In this document: piece by piece, positions 24,935 to 35,962 of the stretch
Layout: every line of letters starts with the position of its first letter
How positions within the stretch are numbered: the stretch's first letter is position 1
From: Rhynchosporium graminicola
Taxonomy: Eukaryota; Ascomycota; Leotiomycetes; Helotiales; Ploettnerulaceae
Length of the DNA: 64,000 nucleotides
Direction: 5' to 3'
Assembly (NCBI GenBank): GCA_900074885.1
Contig: FJUW01000048.1
Span: 124,001-188,000 of the forward strand
Program-made: the position numbers and the translations under genes
The notes under the pieces: model-generated
Told to the model about the DNA's origin: nothing
The model's input: the letters and a program-made list of their open reading frames with translations, nothing else
The model's database searches: none

Positions 24935-26628
24935 ATGGAGGAGGACCTACGCGGGACGCACACGACGCTCACGACTTCTCACATGGCGATGGCCACGCCA
25001 GTACTCCGCCCATCTAGAGCCAAGATGGTAGGCGTTGAAGCCTCAAAACATATCCAAGAGCTTCTTACCCAGCAAACGATGAACTACACACCCGCCAACA
25101 GCGATGCCCGCGTACAGCGCAATGATTCAACCATCAATGGCGTTATGATCGGGCTACTAAGCTCCTTTGGTAGCGCGATCTTCATCGCCATCATTTTCTT
25201 TATCGTGTACTTCTTCAGGTACACCAGCAGCGGTCGTATCTTCCTCGATCGGATTGGGCGACCTGGAGAGTACGATGATGAGCAAGCATATGCGAGGGAG
25301 GAAGCGGAAGCGCTAGAGGAGATGGATGATCTACAACGGACGGAATACTTCAGAGCAAAAGGTATGCGTGTTCAGAGGGGTATAAATGGGGACTAGACCG
25401 AAGTGCTAATCCGATGGCTACAGCTTTTATTCAGGCCAATCCTCCAGATTCCTTACCAACCGATATCTCCTTGTCTCAATATCTCGCAATTCAAGAAAAG
25501 GGCGTTTCAGCATGGGAGTTTGAACCAGAACTAGAGATTGCGAACTGTTTTGTGGAAGGGAGGACAGAAATTGAGTTCTTCGACTCGGAATGCTCGACCC
25601 TGACGAATCTGCCTATACCGAAGCAAAACGAGGTCTATTACTGGGAATCAAAAATCTACGATAAGCCGGAATCGACTTTGATCAGTATCGGGGTAGCTAC
25701 CAAGCCATATCCGCTGTTCAGGCTACCAGGTATGTAATCTTTTCTCATGGAAAGAGAACTTGATACTGATGAGTGTCTAGGCTGGCACAAGTATTCCGTT
25801 GCCTATACATCTACTGGACACCGAAGATATAATCAGCCATTCAGCGGACCATCTTATGGGCCCCAATTCGTGCAAGGAGATGTTATCGGTGTTGGATATA
25901 GACCTCGAACTGGTACGATATTCTTCACTCGAAACGGCAAGAAGCTAGAAGATGTTGCCCATGGTCTCAAGTCCCAGAACCTGTTCCCTGCAGTCGGTGC
26001 AAACGGCCCCTGCACTGTGCATGTCAACTTTGGACAAGCGGGATTTGTGTTCATAGAAGCAAATGTTAAGAAGTGGGGCCTTGCACCCATGACAGGAAGT
26101 CTCGCCCCACCCCCACCATATGGGAGTGAACAAGGGAGCATATTACTCGAAGCTGGACGAGAAGGAGCTCAGAGCAGTCAAAGTCACTATCCGGACACAA
26201 GGCATGGACGGACAAGGAGTGGAAACTTCAGATACGGTCCTCCTACAAGCCCAGGACCAGTCCGTTCGCCAACAGATATATCACTAGCCCATCTTACACA
26301 TATTCCTTCAAATGAAGAGCCAGGAGAGCCCAGTACCACAGCGGCACCTGATGAATTACCTACCACAGCTTCCAATGTCGGGCTTGGTGTGTCTGAAGCC
26401 CCTCCCGAATATACTAGCCCTCATCAATCAACTGCAAATAGCCCGCGAGGAGGCGTAGATAGCGAACGAGATCCTCTAATGAGGCGGAAGAGCACACCTC
26501 CTCCTATACCAAGTTACAACGACACCGTAGCCGAGGATCGAGCCAGGGAGCGAGCTCAATGCCAAAGCCATCGAGATCGAAGCAATAGTCATCGAGGACC
26601 AAATGGGAGGTCTGGATCTAGATCATGA
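24935..26628 (+). CDS. Ssh4/Ear1-like SPRY membrane protein, probable Rsp5 adaptor
   Basis: Three exons, 24935-25361, 25424-25729 and 25781-26628, encode 526 residues. A single membrane helix lies at about residues 71-93 (MIGLLSSFGSAIFIAIIFFI), followed by FFRYTSSGRIFLDRIGRPGEYDDEQ as in fungal Ssh4. A SPRY domain follows (about 160-330), with EVYYWESKIYDKPESTLISIG and the IFFTRNGKKL turn. Two PPxY motifs, PPPY at about 355-358 and PPEY at 452-455, would bind the WW domains of the Nedd4-type ligase Rsp5. Yeast Ssh4/Ear1 sit on endosomes and vacuole and recruit Rsp5 to membrane cargo. The C-tail is low complexity and Arg/Ser-rich. The start is uncertain: other ATGs follow in frame at residues 17, 19 and 31. 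Confidence 0.9.
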
Positions 26629-27900
26629 GATAGCGATCAAGGAAGCATTAACAGCATATGAGCAGTAAAACTAACTTGGTACGGCCTCTGATGTGGGTAC
26701 AGTATGGTGTTCAGGGTTAGCCTCTGCTTTCAGTCTTTTCTTTTTTAATTTCAGCGGGTAGGAGGACATCGTCTTGCTTAGTATCGTAGCGTCTGTATTC
26801 TTTGTCAGGGAGGGGGAGGTATCTTCGCTCATTACTATGAGTTGAAATGGGAGTTGGGGCGTTATATCGCGAGTCGCAGAGAACGGGAATTGACATTTCA
26901 CAAGTATATTTTCTTCATCACGAGACGTGGTGGTGGGGTGGTGAGGAGATGACAGACCTTGCAGCAGGCAGAGGTGGTTAGTTGGAGAGTGAGCGAGGAG
27001 TTGGGATGTACGAGCCTTAAGTTCAAAAGTTACTAACTGATGGATAGCCAGTGAGGCCAGAAGCCTGTATATAGATTAGGCCTGGTCCAGGACCGTGGAG
27101 GATGTAGCATAGTCGCAGGCAGTGAATTCATGCACAAATACCATGAGATGATGCGTCATTTGTGCAGACGCTATCCATCTTCGATTGGCCTTCCTCATGT
27201 TATCGTGGATCTCCTCCAGTGAATGTCCTTCCTCACAATTGCTTGCTTCATCCCGTTTCCTTGAGCTGAGAATGATTTCGAGTCTGGATACTTACTTGCC
27301 TTCAAAGCTCTCAGCTTGAGCGGTAGCATCGATACAGTTTTCATTGATGTATCGTCACTTCCGTGTATGGGCGGTGTGATTTATGCTCATAAGAGCCAGA
27401 GCGGGTGTATCAAATATCAATATAACTATGCCTCGGACCTCAGACCTGAAATTTGATGATTGACGATGGGTCGTGCAGATACATCGGTAGATACGTAGAA
27501 GATGACCCGTATTTGGAAGAAGATTTATTCTTTAAAATCCAATACGTTTGAGGATGTTTTTACCGTGTCTTTTCCGAATAGGAGGTAGATGTTGCAATCG
27601 TTCTTCGGATTGAAGTATAATCTGCGGTATACCTGTAAGCGAGACGCTCGTCCGGATGAACATGGCCTGCATACAACACATAACTGAGAATTTGCTCGGA
27701 TACGCTCGCGCGAAACTACCGGTGGATCGATCACTAGATCCAAGGAGAGTATTACGCTGAAGCAACTCCCGTGAGTTCTCAGATAGGCCATAGAGATGAG
27801 CCGCGGCATATGAGTGAGGTAGACCTGGGTCGCGGACTGGGTAGCTGAAGCTGGTATCATGGCTGATGTGTAGGTTACATTCGGCTTGCGATCCTCTCTT
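26629..27900. other. Intergenic between SSH4-like gene and the six-exon minus gene
   Basis: These genes converge, so the stretch holds two 3' ends. A minus-strand frame at 27525-27953 (142 codons, not ATG-started) overlaps the last exon of the six-exon gene in another frame and has no domain signal. Nothing else is supported. Confidence 0.4.
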
Positions 27901-28770
27901 TCAGCTCCGCGACAGATCTGTTTCCATAGAAAGGAAAGGGTCTGGGATTGCAAAGCATTTGGTGTATATGTTTAAGTGCTCTTCTTCATCCAGTATAATT
28001 ATCCTGAGTTCCGAATCTTTCAAGACATGTCAAAAACACCTCAGCCTGACTTCAGGTCTGCTGCGAGCTGCCTTCATTTGAAACACTTACTTAGGCTAGC
28101 GAATGAAGGGGGGAGTGACAGTTTGGACCTTGTAGCTACTACTTCCGTGCCGATTTTGCGAGTATCGCTGTGAGACATTCGGGGCCGAAGGAAATACATC
28201 ATCGAGGACTATGCTCTCTCACACACAACCCAAAAACTCGAATACGTACCAGTCGTACTGCAATCGCGACCCTTTTTGTTGATGTGATGCCTGAAGCGGA
28301 TGTACGAAAGGTGTAACGGCGGAAGCTGAGCCAAATGAGGTGAGGTGTTCAACGCTGTTAAGGCCGAAGAGTAACACGAGGGCGTATTGCACGATCATAA
28401 GGATACATCCCAAAGTTTTGGGGACATGGGGAAGGCTAGGCATTGCACGGCCTAACGATAGCTACGTATGAGCGGCGAAGAGATGAGGATATACTTACTG
28501 CGGAGGAAAGTATGTTTGATTCTGGAATCGCGGCTGCATCTCGACGTATCTGAGGAATCTGGAAAGTATCGTTACCTTTTTTTTTTTTCATTTATGAATG
28601 TTGAAGCTTACATGTATCTTTCTCATTATCCAATGTCTGTCTACGGTCAGCTTGTCTGAAGTTTTAGCAGAACACATCACAACCTGGCAGCAGGATTCCT
28701 GTCTGGTATTGATTTTACTTGCTGACGCTGATGATTCTTCCATTTTCCTCGTATGCGATGCTGTATACAT
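27901..28770 (-). CDS. Unrecognised six-exon gene, possible single-pass membrane protein
   Basis: I assembled this from splice signals. Exons in transcript order are 28684-28770, 28612-28636, 28499-28558, 28250-28451, 28091-28167 and 27901-28016. The five introns are 47, 53, 47, 82 and 74 bases with donors GTTGTG, GTAAGC, GTAAGT, GTACGT and GTAAGT. All junctions keep phase and the frame closes at TGA, giving 188 residues (179 if it starts at the second ATG, 28743). A hydrophobic stretch, LGCILMIVQYALVLLFGL, around residues 71-88 could be a membrane anchor; before it the chain is Ser/Arg-rich and polar, after it mixed and acidic near ILDEEEHL. I recognise no family. Chance assembly is possible, but several near-consensus splice sites in a row argue for a real transcript. 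Confidence 0.45.
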
Positions 28771-29330
28771 TAGGCTAGGAAGCACGCTCGTAAATATATA
28801 TCAAGGAAGACCAAATGTTTGGGAGGATTGGATTTCAAGGGTAGGGGGGGNGGGGAGGGGGGGGGAGGTTTATACTCACGCTAGTTTGTCTTGGTCTCAA
28901 TCCAGACGTCGACGCTCCTTCTCTTCGCGAGCGTAACAGTGTGGTGATTGTACTTTCCCAGAGAAGATGTTCTCCATAGGGAATCTCCTACCGGCGCTGT
29001 TTCTGGGCACGCACACCTACTTGACTTGGCTTGTAGAGTTACGGCAACTGCACAACATCACCACGCCATCTAATCTGTCCTGTGTAGTTCTTGAGGCACT
29101 TATTTCTCGCATGCAGGAAGTAACTTCAGGCGGAGTGGAAATGACTTTTAAATTCTCTGATCTCTGGTATCATATCAAGCAAGGTAAACAACTCCACAGT
29201 GGTGGCAAAGGCAAGACCAGCTCGCCGCTCGCTCTTTCTCAGACCGAGAGAAGGATACAGAAAAGAGAGAGGAGAAGAAAACAAAATATTGGAACTTTTT
29301 GGAACAGGCAACACCACAGATCGTCTCCAG
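28771..29330. other. Intergenic between two minus-strand genes, with G-run and one N
   Basis: It holds the probable promoter of the six-exon gene. At 28844-28866 there is a nearly pure G tract interrupted by an undetermined base at 28851. Open minus-strand stretches near 28880-29160 end at donor-like sites (for example C|GTGAGT at about 28881) and may be leader exons, but I could not join them convincingly. Confidence 0.4.
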
Positions 29331-30579
29331 CTAATAATCCTCCTCGAATGGATCGTAGTCGTCGTCATACTCATCTGCATCATCCACATCTCCAGCAGCT
29401 ACCTCCGCCGCAAATCTCTCTCTCGCCAAAGCTCTCTGCTCATGCACCGACAACAATCTCGCCTCCTCCTCCAGCGCCGCACTGCAATCTTCAGCAAGTG
29501 GGGAATGATCATGCACTCGGTGCATCTCCCACTTCTGCCTCGACTTCGCTCTTCTCAACAACTCCGTTCGACGGACTTTGATCAGCTGCTTCTTCCAAGG
29601 AGTACTCCATCTCTTCAGAAGTGTTCTGCGATTCAGGCGATACTTGGTTTGGTTTCTGTTCGCCCAAACCACTTCGTATCCCCGAACCGCTTCCTGCTCC
29701 CGCCGGTAACTCAGCTCGGACTTCTTGTTCTCTCTTACCCAGTAGGCCTTCTCTTCTGCTTCTTCCAGTCTCGCCTGGATGATTCGAGGGTCCTGCTCTG
29801 TATCGCCAACTCTTGGGAATCCTCCCTGTACACAGTGGGTATTAGCAGGTGAACTGAAACTGGATGAAGATTTCTTGAAAAGAGGATAAGACATGTCTCA
29901 AGATTTCTTGAGACATTAGAAGAAAGATAAGACGTACCAGGTACCCAATTCCGATCTCCTGCTCAAGGATTGGCTGCAAGCTTCCTCGTTCTTGCTTCCC
30001 GAGAAATCGGAAGCCGCTCAAAGTTCTCAACTTCTTCTCTTCGGATAGCTCAGGTGGTGAGAGAGGGCAACCTCTCTCAACCACAAGAGGAGAGAGTCGT
30101 GCGCCGGAGAAGAGGGTCGAGGAGAAGGGGGCGACAAAAGTGGACAGGAGAAGAGATCCAGAAAGCACTTGTCCTGGCTCTCTCCCCGGCGAAGGAGAGA
30201 GCAGCGCAGGAGGCAAGGCAGAGACGGCAGAAAGAGGAGAAGATGATGGTGATGGAGGAGGAGGAGGAGGAGCTGCTGTCTGTGCTTTGGACCGCGTGCC
30301 ATACCGATGATTGGTAGGCTTTGCTGCGACAGGGGTGGCTTTCGCCCGCTTCACTCTTGGTACTGGTGCTGGTGCTTCGTCTTCGATCTCGGAAGCTTTT
30401 CGCTTCCCGGTTCTTTTGGTGGTGGTGGTGGTTCGGACAGGAGCTGTCTTTGGCTTTGGCTTGGTAGTAGCCACAGCGTTTTTCTTCTTCTTGGTGATGC
30501 CGGCTGGCTTCGAGGTCTTTGCTGCTGGGACGGAAGCTGCACTGCGGCGTCCAGCGGTCATTGCTCTGGTTTGAGCCAT
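29331..30579 (-). CDS. Unknown protein with basic N-terminus and acidic C-terminus
   Basis: Two exons, 29938-30579 and 29331-29825, joined by a 112-base intron (GTACGT..GTACAG, phase 0), give 378 residues. The first 100 residues are Lys/Arg/Ala/Thr-rich (TKKKKNAVATTKPKPKT, KRTGKRKASEIEDE), resembling a disordered nuclear or chromatin protein with several possible nuclear localisation signals. A proline run lies at about 104-109, followed by a Ser/Pro-rich segment. Exon 2 is a highly charged, probably helical stretch (IIQARLEEAEEKAYWVRENKK, then YRLNRRTLLKRW) and ends in an acidic tail finishing DPFEEDY. No catalytic motif or named domain is visible. Low complexity produces long antisense frames on the plus strand, which I treat as shadows. 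Function is unknown; nuclear location is inference. Confidence 0.6.
29893..29916. repeat. Perfect hairpin inside an intron
   Basis: Arms of 11 bases, ATGTCTCAAGA and TCTTGAGACAT, flank a two-base centre. The element sits within the 112-base intron (29826-29937) of the unknown gene, between donor and acceptor. Confidence 0.65.
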
Positions 30580-31309
30580 TGCTGGTGGTCGGTGGGGAGG
30601 GAGGTTTGGTGGTGAGATGGGACGTTTGGAGAGAGGAGAGGAGAAAGGGAGAGAGGATGTGAGAAGAGTGTATGTGAAGTTGTATCGTGATTTGTAGTAT
30701 GACAGAGGTCGTTGCTGTTTCGACGATCTCAAAATTTGCGAAGGAAATCGTTGCTGATTCTGTAACTGAACCAGAAAAGAAGAAAGGAGGAAGATGCTCC
30801 AGGAGCAAGAGGGAGTTTTGTATTCGCTGCTCTCAATCCTTCTACAATAGCAATTTCGATCATAGTATTCTGCTCCGTTGAGTTCTCAGCTGATTATTTG
30901 GCGATGCGCCGTTGCTATTGTCGGAAAAAGGGGGGCGCGCTCGCTTAATTCGATTTGTTGTGTTATTGTGTTCGCGTGCCGCCACTATTCTGCACTCAAC
31001 TCAATTGTGGATACGAGTCGATGGACATTTTCGGCATCTCGAATTTTTGGCAGGAAGCATTCGTCGCAAGTCTAGCCAGAACTTTGATCATGTCGCATGA
31101 ATAGTTGTTTAGGTAGCGGTCGGATTAGGCGAAGCTTATTGACGCGCTTTCCATTCACTTCTATAGCTATGCGGAGTTCGCATTTTCCGAATTCACTTTT
31201 GTGATATCATCTCTTCGCAAAGAATTTGTCATACGCATAGCTATCGTGCAAATTACGACCCGGTAATTTGTGCGTGATGGACATTGGCTATGCGTATATT
31301 AGATGTCGA
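30580..31309. other. Intergenic upstream of the unknown gene
   Basis: The left end should be the promoter and leader of the leftward unknown gene. No gene is supported. An imperfect inverted repeat at 31231-31297 lies near the right end, next to the AT-rich island. Confidence 0.45.
31231..31297. repeat. Imperfect inverted repeat at edge of the AT-rich island
   Basis: The outer arms ATACGCATAGC (31231-31241) and GCTATGCGTAT (31287-31297) pair perfectly. The inner arms CAAATTAC (31249-31256) and GTAATTTG (31263-31270) pair around a 6-base loop. Another GCTATGCG copy lies near 31167. It could be a hairpin or a transposon-end remnant. Confidence 0.55.
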
Positions 31310-32220
31310 AGGGGGGAGGAGAGGGGTTATAGTTTGATCACTTCGCTAGTCTATATAGAGAGCTTCGAGAATCTGAAGTTAGTAATACCTAGATAGGATT
31401 TAATTTAATTATAGATAATCCTATGACTATATAAGTCACTTAGAAATTCTAGAGAAAGGTTAAAAATTGATCTAAATATAAGTTATTATACATGGAAATA
31501 TAGGATTAAAGTAAATAGACTTAAACTTAAGCTTCTCTAGCGCAGAAACCGGAGGAAGTAGTTGCCTAAGATTATAATATAAGAGGATTTTTGTTTCAAT
31601 CTATAGGAGTCCTCGTGTTCTGGGAGTAGATATAGTCCTCGCTATCAGAGAAAAAGGTAGCCGATATTAACTAAGGCTATAGACTTATTAAAGTTATAGT
31701 TTACTTAGCTTTCGAAAATCAAAACAGCTTAAAGTTAATTCTATATAGTTTCAATCTATTCTTAATATACTTTATTAATCTTATAATATTCTACTTCTTG
31801 TTATATCGGAAAAGAAAGTGTTATTTACTCTCGACTTTAGAGTTCTCGCTTGTCAGAATCGGTCACTTTTTCCTTTGGTAACGAGACGTTACTACTATAT
31901 ATAATGGCCACTCGATTTCCAAGCTATCTCTTAATAGTTAAGAAATAAAGCGTAGCAGTAGAAATATCACTTGACTTACTAACCGTGCATTAGGAGCTTC
32001 CTAACCTTTAGCCTATAGGAAAAACTTCTATATATCCTTTAGATATAATATACTCCTCTATCTCCTTTTTAGTATCTTGACTAAAACTTACCTACTTCAA
32101 GATTACTAGCTTCTAATATCTGAAAGTATTAATCTGGAGCATTAGCTTATATGATCGCATATAGTATACTCAATAACTTCGGGGGAGTTATAGTATTAAG
32201 AATAAGGGCCAGGTTTTACG
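31310..32220. mobile_element. AT-rich, TpA-rich island, probable RIP-decayed transposon relic
   Basis: For about 900 bases composition changes abruptly to A/T-rich. TA dinucleotides dominate (TATAG, CTTAT, TTATAA, CTATATA), while CA and TG are scarce. No long frame survives. This is the pattern left by repeat-induced point mutation, which turns CpA into TpA in repeated DNA of filamentous ascomycetes (established). That this piece was once a transposon is inference; no terminal repeat or transposase is readable. Boundaries were set by eye. Confidence 0.6.
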
Positions 32221-32727
32221 AAGTTAGGGCCCTGGAGCACTGGATGCACTGGGGGGTGGAGGGGTTCCGACTGCGCAGACTATGCCATGCTTGCTATTAA
32301 AATATGTGCCCAATTGTCGTTCATTAAACTCCGAATGTTTACTTAACCACTCCAGCCTGTTCAGTATACTTATCGTCTGTTCGTATTCTATATTCATAAC
32401 TCGCGAGACATTTATAAGCATTGTAGATTTGTACAGGTACTTCAAACTCACAACCAAGGCCCACTGTGCCCACCGTATGTCCTTCGAACGCCTGTTATCA
32501 ATCAGGAGGATGCAATCCATATATTTGCAACCCTGTGACGCTAAAAACTGATGTGGACCGCCCTCGAAATAATTCCAGTCCGTGGTATCCGTCCTCGCAA
32601 GCCTTATAACGCCAATCCAGAGTACCATTACAAAAGGTCATGCTTTTAAAAAATGCAAATTTCCACCTAATTCTCGACAACTCCACCATCCTCATCCGCA
32701 GACGATAGTGACTTTGTATAGCGTGCT
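32221..32727. other. Intergenic between AT-rich island and PDE gene
   Basis: A 134-codon minus-strand frame at 32224-32628 starts with a non-ATG codon in its extended form and has no domain signal. I do not support it as a gene. The region includes the 3' end of the phosphodiesterase transcript. Confidence 0.4.
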
Positions 32728-35021
32728 CTAGAAGTACAATGAGAGACCTGAGTGAGAGATGATAAATTCGCAACCCAAGCCGGCAGTTCCCTCTAGCTCG
32801 CGCAGCTCATTGCGGATAATGTCTGCAGCGGCTATTCCATCGTCGAGATTTTCTTTGACATGCACGATGACGACCCTCAGACCTTTTAATGGCAAGAATG
32901 GCCTGTCCTCAGGCTTCTCTTCTGGATAGCTGGGTAATGGTCCATTTTTCGATGGGTTAGCTGAAGCTGAGGAGCCACGTCTTCTGTTGTGTGGTGATCT
33001 AGGTACAAGGAAGTTTTGGTTCGAGGGCTGGTTGTCAGAATTTTCTGGCTCAATGGGCGACTGTTGACGAGGAGTCTTCGAGTTTCGGTCGTCTGGAGCA
33101 GCTGACGCAACACTCCCGGCACGGTCTCTCTTTCTCTTTGGTGAAATGAGGCTGTAGTCCCGATCACCATTAGACTTTTCACCACTATTCTTGCTATTTA
33201 TAACATAATCTCCTAACATCTTCAGCTCCTGCATCAGAAATGTGGGCTTCATATGTCCAAAGAGTTGATCATTGTCTCGGCTGTTGGCATAGGAGCACTC
33301 GATGAAGATTCCCGTAAGTTTTCCGGAAGCGATCTTTGGGGCAGCTTCCTTCCACTTGAACATGTTAGCAAAGCCGTGCATAAATTTGGGATGTATGATC
33401 TGCATAAAATCTCTTTCGCGATTGCTATCACAGCTTTACAGGAAACTGGGTGTTTTAAACTTACAACCAGATGATTACGAGGTGATAACGAGATCGGATC
33501 GGGCTCGATATCCCCAAAAATCAAGATTTCCTTGCCAGTAGCGGAGTCTCGAATGAAGAATACAGAACTATTGTAGACACATTCACCTGCTGGACTTGGA
33601 GTACCGCCTGTTATCATTGGTACGGATGTGTTCAAATTGGACGAAGTGACAGAATTGCTTCTCTGCATGTAGTTGTTGGCCATCGGGGATCCCAAACGAG
33701 AGCCCTCTCCGGGAAAGGGAGAAGGAGTTTGCAACGGAGTGTTACCACGGTGAGTGTGGTTCTCAATACAGGTACCATGACTGATGCTCATAGCTTTGAC
33801 ACCTAGGCCAGGGGCAACCTCGACGTAACCTTTGCTGTAACCCTGACCTGCTCTAATCATATTGTTAGTCTAGATCACAATTTGAGTGCGATGGCATGAT
33901 TTGAGGTTCATATCAAAAGGAGTAACTAAGACACATCTCCGTGTCCGAAGCGTGAAAGAAGAGTGATACGTACGCGGGGGAACCTCCTTCGACCAATCGT
34001 ATGTAACTGATCATGCCAGCTCCATTGTTTTCGTCAGTCAAATTTGGCCAGATCGCATTGTTAAAGATGTGCAACTTCAGGGCTTCGATGGTATTAGGCA
34101 AACCAGCGAAGCGCTTCTGACGGGTAGGTGCAGGAGTAGCTGTATTAATGACAGCGCCCATAATGTGATCCACTAGGGAAGAATGATAGTTAGCTTTACG
34201 ATTGAAGAAATATTGGGAGGATTGAAATAGCTCTCAGGGTCAAGCCGCGAACAAAATGAAGGTCTCGACTATTCCTAAGTATGCAATACTACATGCACTT
34301 ACAGTGAGGGTGTGTAAAAAGTACAGTGTCTATCAGCTCGCGGTAGATGTATTTCGCATTGGCGGAGGACGAGACTGATGGGATCTCGAGTCCTTCAAAT
34401 GGTCCATCAATCAGAGCAATAGGAGAATCGACGCCATCACTAGGAGCTGATTTATTTGTGAATGGCCTGTTCTGCTTGTGGCCGTGGAGAATGCGCGAGA
34501 TTGCCGCAAGGCCGACGCCGCCATCAACTGCCATAACACTGCCTTTTTTCCACTGAGAAACATTAGCTGCAATCTAGCGCAGCAGAAAGAGTTCTCATAA
34601 TAATAGAGAATATGAGAATCTTGTCAAGAAGTGTCGAGGTCACTTACACCGGAAGCCGAGGCGCGGACTAAAAAAGCCGTGACATTGTCTTCGAGAGGAC
34701 CTCCTCCTGCACCCTGATAGACATGTTAGCATAGCAATTTAGAGTCTTCATGAGGCCAGAGGGCCCGTCGAATCATGTTCGGCCATGAGCTCATCCATTC
34801 TCAAAATCAAGTAGTCCACTCCACATGAGGGTGCCGAAGGGATTCCCGATCGAGACAATGGCAAGCAATTGCAAGGAATGATGATATGAAACATCGATTG
34901 AGCTGCAGGTAGCCATGCTGCCCATCGTATTGATCAAACTGGATTGGTAAAGGGAAATTCCATTCTGGCCTACCAAAACAATGACCTGCAGAGCATGCTG
35001 CTCACCGCTGATGAAGCCCAT
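32728..35021 (-). CDS. Low-affinity (class II) cyclic nucleotide phosphodiesterase, Pde1 type
   Basis: Six exons in transcript order, 34974-35021, 34648-34713, 34303-34552, 33974-34172, 33465-33852 and 32728-33354, give 525 residues with every phase closing. The N-terminus reads ALQVIVLGAGGGPLEDNVTAFLVR across the first intron. The metal-binding motif HPHLDH, at residues 119-124, is split by an intron between codon bases. Further class II signatures follow: VKAMSISHGTC, SSVFFIRDSATGKEILIFGDIEPD and GIFIECSYANSR. The last third holds a low-complexity Ser/Arg/Pro insertion before the conserved end GLRVVIVHVKENL. It hydrolyses cAMP to 5'-AMP in the cytosol and so damps PKA signalling (family knowledge). 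Introns of 95-260 bases are long for this window. Confidence 0.94.
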
Positions 35022-35962
35022 TACACTCTGCGCCGCCGTCCGAACCAGTCGGGATCAGGAATGTATATGTATGTTTGAACAAAGACACGAAACGGAACGA
35101 ATAAATGAGGGCCGGAGAACAATGGCTTTGAAATGGAGGCTCAAGGCTCGTGCTTTTGATGCAGCGTCCCGAAGGCTGTTGTGTGACTTGAGATGAGATG
35201 CTGCGCGGTGGCTGAACTACCTAAATAGGCAGGAGCTCACGTGATGGCCCATTCCTGGGATAGAGAGTCACCAACTCTAACATCAATTATCACGTTACGA
35301 TAATGGGAATGACACTGTTCGCTATAGTGGACTGCACGGAATAGATGATCGATCGGTGCCTGCTTAATGAAGATAACACGTATTCATTTTCTTGGCCTGC
35401 TTGAGACCAATGTCTCTCCCTTCCTGTCTGGCCAAGCGAAGCGAAAGTGCCTCCACCGACACCAAGTAGGTAGATAAAACTTGTACCTTACTTACCGAGC
35501 CAAAAGCTTCCAGCACGCCTGATAAAGCTTCTTAGTAGTCAGTGTAAATAGCACTGTCTCACTTATGGCGCTGAACCAGGAAGCAGGATAGCGACGAGTG
35601 AGTTACATGATCCACTCGAAATACCTAAGCGAGTAGTACACCTGAAGCCTGGGTAGATCGATAACTACTTAGGTAGATGTATAAGATGGACTGAATTAAA
35701 TGCCAAGTTTCTAAACGTGCATTCCGTTGTGCACACTCGCTTGCAAACACACATCCATGCTTTGCTCCTATGGCGCGAAGATACACCTACGCCGTCCATC
35801 CATCCATCCATCCGGCAAAGAAGCCTTGCCTTGCAGAATCCAATCCCATCACATCATTCGTTACCTCATCTAACAACACACGGCCGACAAACACTATGTA
35901 TCACCTGAATATTCCACGCATGCGCACGTATGCGAGCAAGTAAAAAGCTACGGACGAAGTCT
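35022..35962. other. Intergenic upstream of PDE, downstream of the Cps1/DIP2 gene
   Basis: No gene is supported. It must contain the promoter of the leftward phosphodiesterase gene and the 3' end of the leftward Cps1/DIP2-like gene. A (CCAT)n run lies at about 35795-35812, and TAGGTAG-type tracts lie near 35465 and 35670. Confidence 0.45.

Noticed and set aside
29970..30317. 115-codon plus-strand frame
   Set aside because: It is antisense to the low-complexity first exon of the unknown minus-strand gene and reflects repeated Glu/Arg-type codons, not a domain.
32224..32628. 134-codon minus-strand frame downstream of the phosphodiesterase
   Set aside because: There is no recognised domain or splice partner, and it overlaps the edge of the AT-rich island.
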